Below, in pieces: positions 61,941 to 64,000 of a stretch of DNA of 64,000 nucleotides. A model generated the notes under the pieces. The model saw only the letters and a list, made by a program, of their open reading frames with translations. It was not told where the DNA came from and did not search any database. The first letter of the stretch is position 1. Each line of letters begins with the position of its first letter. The stretch comes from Acridotheres tristis (taxonomy: Eukaryota > Chordata > Aves > Passeriformes > Sturnidae). The stretch spans positions 16,191,449 through 16,255,448 of the forward strand of contig CM072894.1 in NCBI GenBank assembly GCA_037013685.1. The letters are read 5' to 3'. Made by a program: the position numbers and the translations under genes.

Positions 61941-64000
61941 CTTTGACAATGGGACCCATTTTCTGGGGAGAGGTTGTTTGCATTTTTGTGCATTCATGCT
62001 TTGATTTTTTTAGTGATGTTGATATATGTTTGTGTGCTTCTACCTTAGAGTTTTACCACTAGATTTTTACCGTTGTTTCTTAAAAAATTAATTTTGACAA
62101 ACCCTTGTAAGCAAGTCATTTCCAAAGCATTGCACCAGGGTAAGAAGCTCTGGGCATTTGGTAAGGACAAGATCCTGAGCCAGGAGCTGATCTTGAACCA
62201 CTCTGTAGAATAAGCAGGGCCAGTCTGAATGGAAGGGGCTGAGCTAAGCCTGGGGGTGGGGGAGGCTTCACTGCTGCACTCAGTCTCCATCAGCTTAAAC
62301 TAAAAGGAAGTTTCCCCCTGAAATTGGGAAGGCATGTTTGAGGACTGTAGAGATTTGGGGTGTATCCTCATTTCTGAGCCCATGACAAAAACACCAGTAA
62401 TGCAATTTTTTTGAGGCAGAAATACTTGCACATCTGAGGGATGCTTTACTTCTCTCTTACGGTTCTTTATAGCAAATGAGAACAAACGTGGTATTAGGAC
62501 TGATGATTTTTGATGATGGTTGAGAAGGTATTTTGAAATGGTGAATGAAAGTTCCCTGAATTCTTCAGTCTGAAGTATCAGATATAACTCTTTGTGACCC
62601 CTTTTCTAAGATATTCACATATGAATTTTACATAGTGAGTGAATAATGTAAAGATATTTTGTGGCCTTAGTTGTGTTTAACCGTGAGTTACCCTTGATCC
62701 TGATTTTCTCTCTTGCTTCTCCTTTGGGAGAGAATATGGGAAGAATTTTATGGTAGGAGTGGTCATTAAATTGCTGTTTCCATTATTAAATAAGGAATCA
62801 AGTAATAATTAGGCAAGTCGAATAAAAGAAGTATTTCCATGCAAGCAGCCAAAAATATGCTTGCATTTTTGAAAGTACTAAATGTGCTACAAACTTGAAT
62901 AAGCAAGAAATACAGCAGGAAGGCTTAAAATTGTGAAATACATTGCCTTTTAAAAAAATCCCTGTTGTGGGATGAATGTGTTTTTGTATAGAAGACACAA
63001 AGATAATAAAATAGTATAAATGAATTACACAACGTTGTCCTTCAGGAGCACAATGCTCAAATGCTTGTATTGATACAGTAATTGTTGCAATACTGTATTA
63101 GGCAAAACCCTGGTATTTTTAACACATCTGAGCCAGTGATGATCTGAAGATGCTTTGGGTAAAAGTGAAAGGAAACAGGACACACATGAAGGGATCCTTT
63201 AGCCAGAATTCATAGTTTTGTGTTGTTATGGAGGCTGAAAACCAAGATGGAATAGAGAAGTTTGTGGGAGAGCTCACCAGCAGTTATTAAGAACAATGGC
63301 CTGGGTTCATCCTCCAGCTCATGAAACGCCTACACAATCAATGCTGGAGGCTGGGAAGGGCAAACATGCCAAGGGTGCTCTTAGGTTGATCTTGTTCCTT
63401 TAATTTTACCTAAAGATGCTCTAGCCATCATGACTTTATTTTTTTTAAATAACATTAAATTTGTTGCTGATGTAATTTTAAAATCCCTCTATATTTAGAG
63501 AAAGAAAAACTGCTTTATTTATCTGTCTTTTCTTCTTTTTGACTCTAGACCTGGAAATGAGATATGCCAGAAAGCTTTACTAAAAGTTTGTTAAATGCAG
63601 TGGTTTACGCAAAATGTTCAGCTGGCCATCCCTGAAAATGCATTTCAGTCTGAAGGGAATCTTGAGTGGATCTGGGATAACTTCACTGATCTGAACAGAA
63701 ACCAGTGCAGCCTTAGTCGTTTGAAAAGAGACTGGATTAGAGTTTGTGCTTTTCTTTTAATTAAAAAACAAGTTGAACTCTGTAGTTAAGAAACTGTACA
63801 AGGAGCTATAAAGAAGTATTATCTAAACTTATGTAGATACTGTTTAACAAAATTCATGTATTTCCTGAAGGTTTTATTTCAAAAGTGAGTCTGATGCACA
63901 GGGGTTACTGATCAGCAGGTTCTTGCTGTTATGGACTTTTCTATTCCAGTTTTAACAGACTGCTTCCACCAATGTTTCTTTCTCTTCATAGTTGGTTGGC
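61941..64000. other. Unique sequence, no gene recognised
   Basis: A G-rich stretch GGGGGTGGGGGAGG is at 62251-62264. A short open frame at 63595-63789 on + shows no known domain and has no supporting splice sites. No repeat was recognised up to the window end. Confidence 0.4.

Noticed and set aside
63595..63789. 64-codon open frame at the window end
   Set aside because: It reads smoothly but has no family resemblance, no splice support and a length typical of chance.

Overview
The window looks like vertebrate, probably avian, non-coding DNA. Three kinds of interspersed repeat support this. At 28191-28260 there is a CR1 tail with the 3' end typical of birds. At 1-590 there is an older LINE of the CR1/L3/L2 group. 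There are also a few heavily decayed MIR-type SINEs. No mammalian-type young repeats (Alu, B1, L1) are visible, interspersed repeats are sparse, and poly-T/poly-A tracts are short. This fits a bird gene desert or a very long intron. A songbird is possible, but that is a guess from sequence style. No bacterial features (operons, ribosome binding sites, dense ORFs) are present.

No protein-coding gene can be supported. The longest open frames (up to 144 codons, 45350-45784 on the minus strand) are about what chance gives in 128 kb of double-strand sequence. None shows a recognisable domain, and most overlap other open frames. No tRNA, rRNA, snRNA or CRISPR was recognised.

Layout. 0-0.7 kb: CR1-clade LINE fragment, sense strand. 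0.7-25.6 kb: mostly AT-rich unique sequence with a small CpG-rich patch (5.8-6.2 kb) and two stretches that look constrained (9.0-9.1 and 10.4-10.7 kb). 25.6-26.0 kb: the most CpG-dense segment, with a canonical G-quadruplex motif, the best promoter or unmethylated-island candidate. 28.2 kb: CR1 tail, followed by a GC-raised segment to 29.0 kb. 32.2 kb: strong CTCF-like motif. 33.0-33.4 and 36.1-36.8 kb: candidate conserved elements, the second containing a segment bounded by good splice-site sequences. 34.6 kb: a (CATC)11 microsatellite. 39.7 and 42.1 kb: two more segments framed by good acceptor and donor sequences. 40.34 kb: a near-perfect 46-base hairpin. 46.1-49.0 kb: several MIR-like fragments and T-rich tracts. 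52.2 kb: an old CR1-like fragment. 57.8-58.0 and 61.4-61.9 kb: candidate conserved elements, with a second CTCF-like motif at 60.43 kb between them.

If the window works as anything, the best guess is a regulatory desert: scattered enhancer-like islands, one or two insulator-like motifs, and perhaps a long non-coding transcript starting near the 25.7-26.0 kb CpG island. This is inference. Conservation and RNA data would be needed to confirm it. No novel multi-gene system was found.
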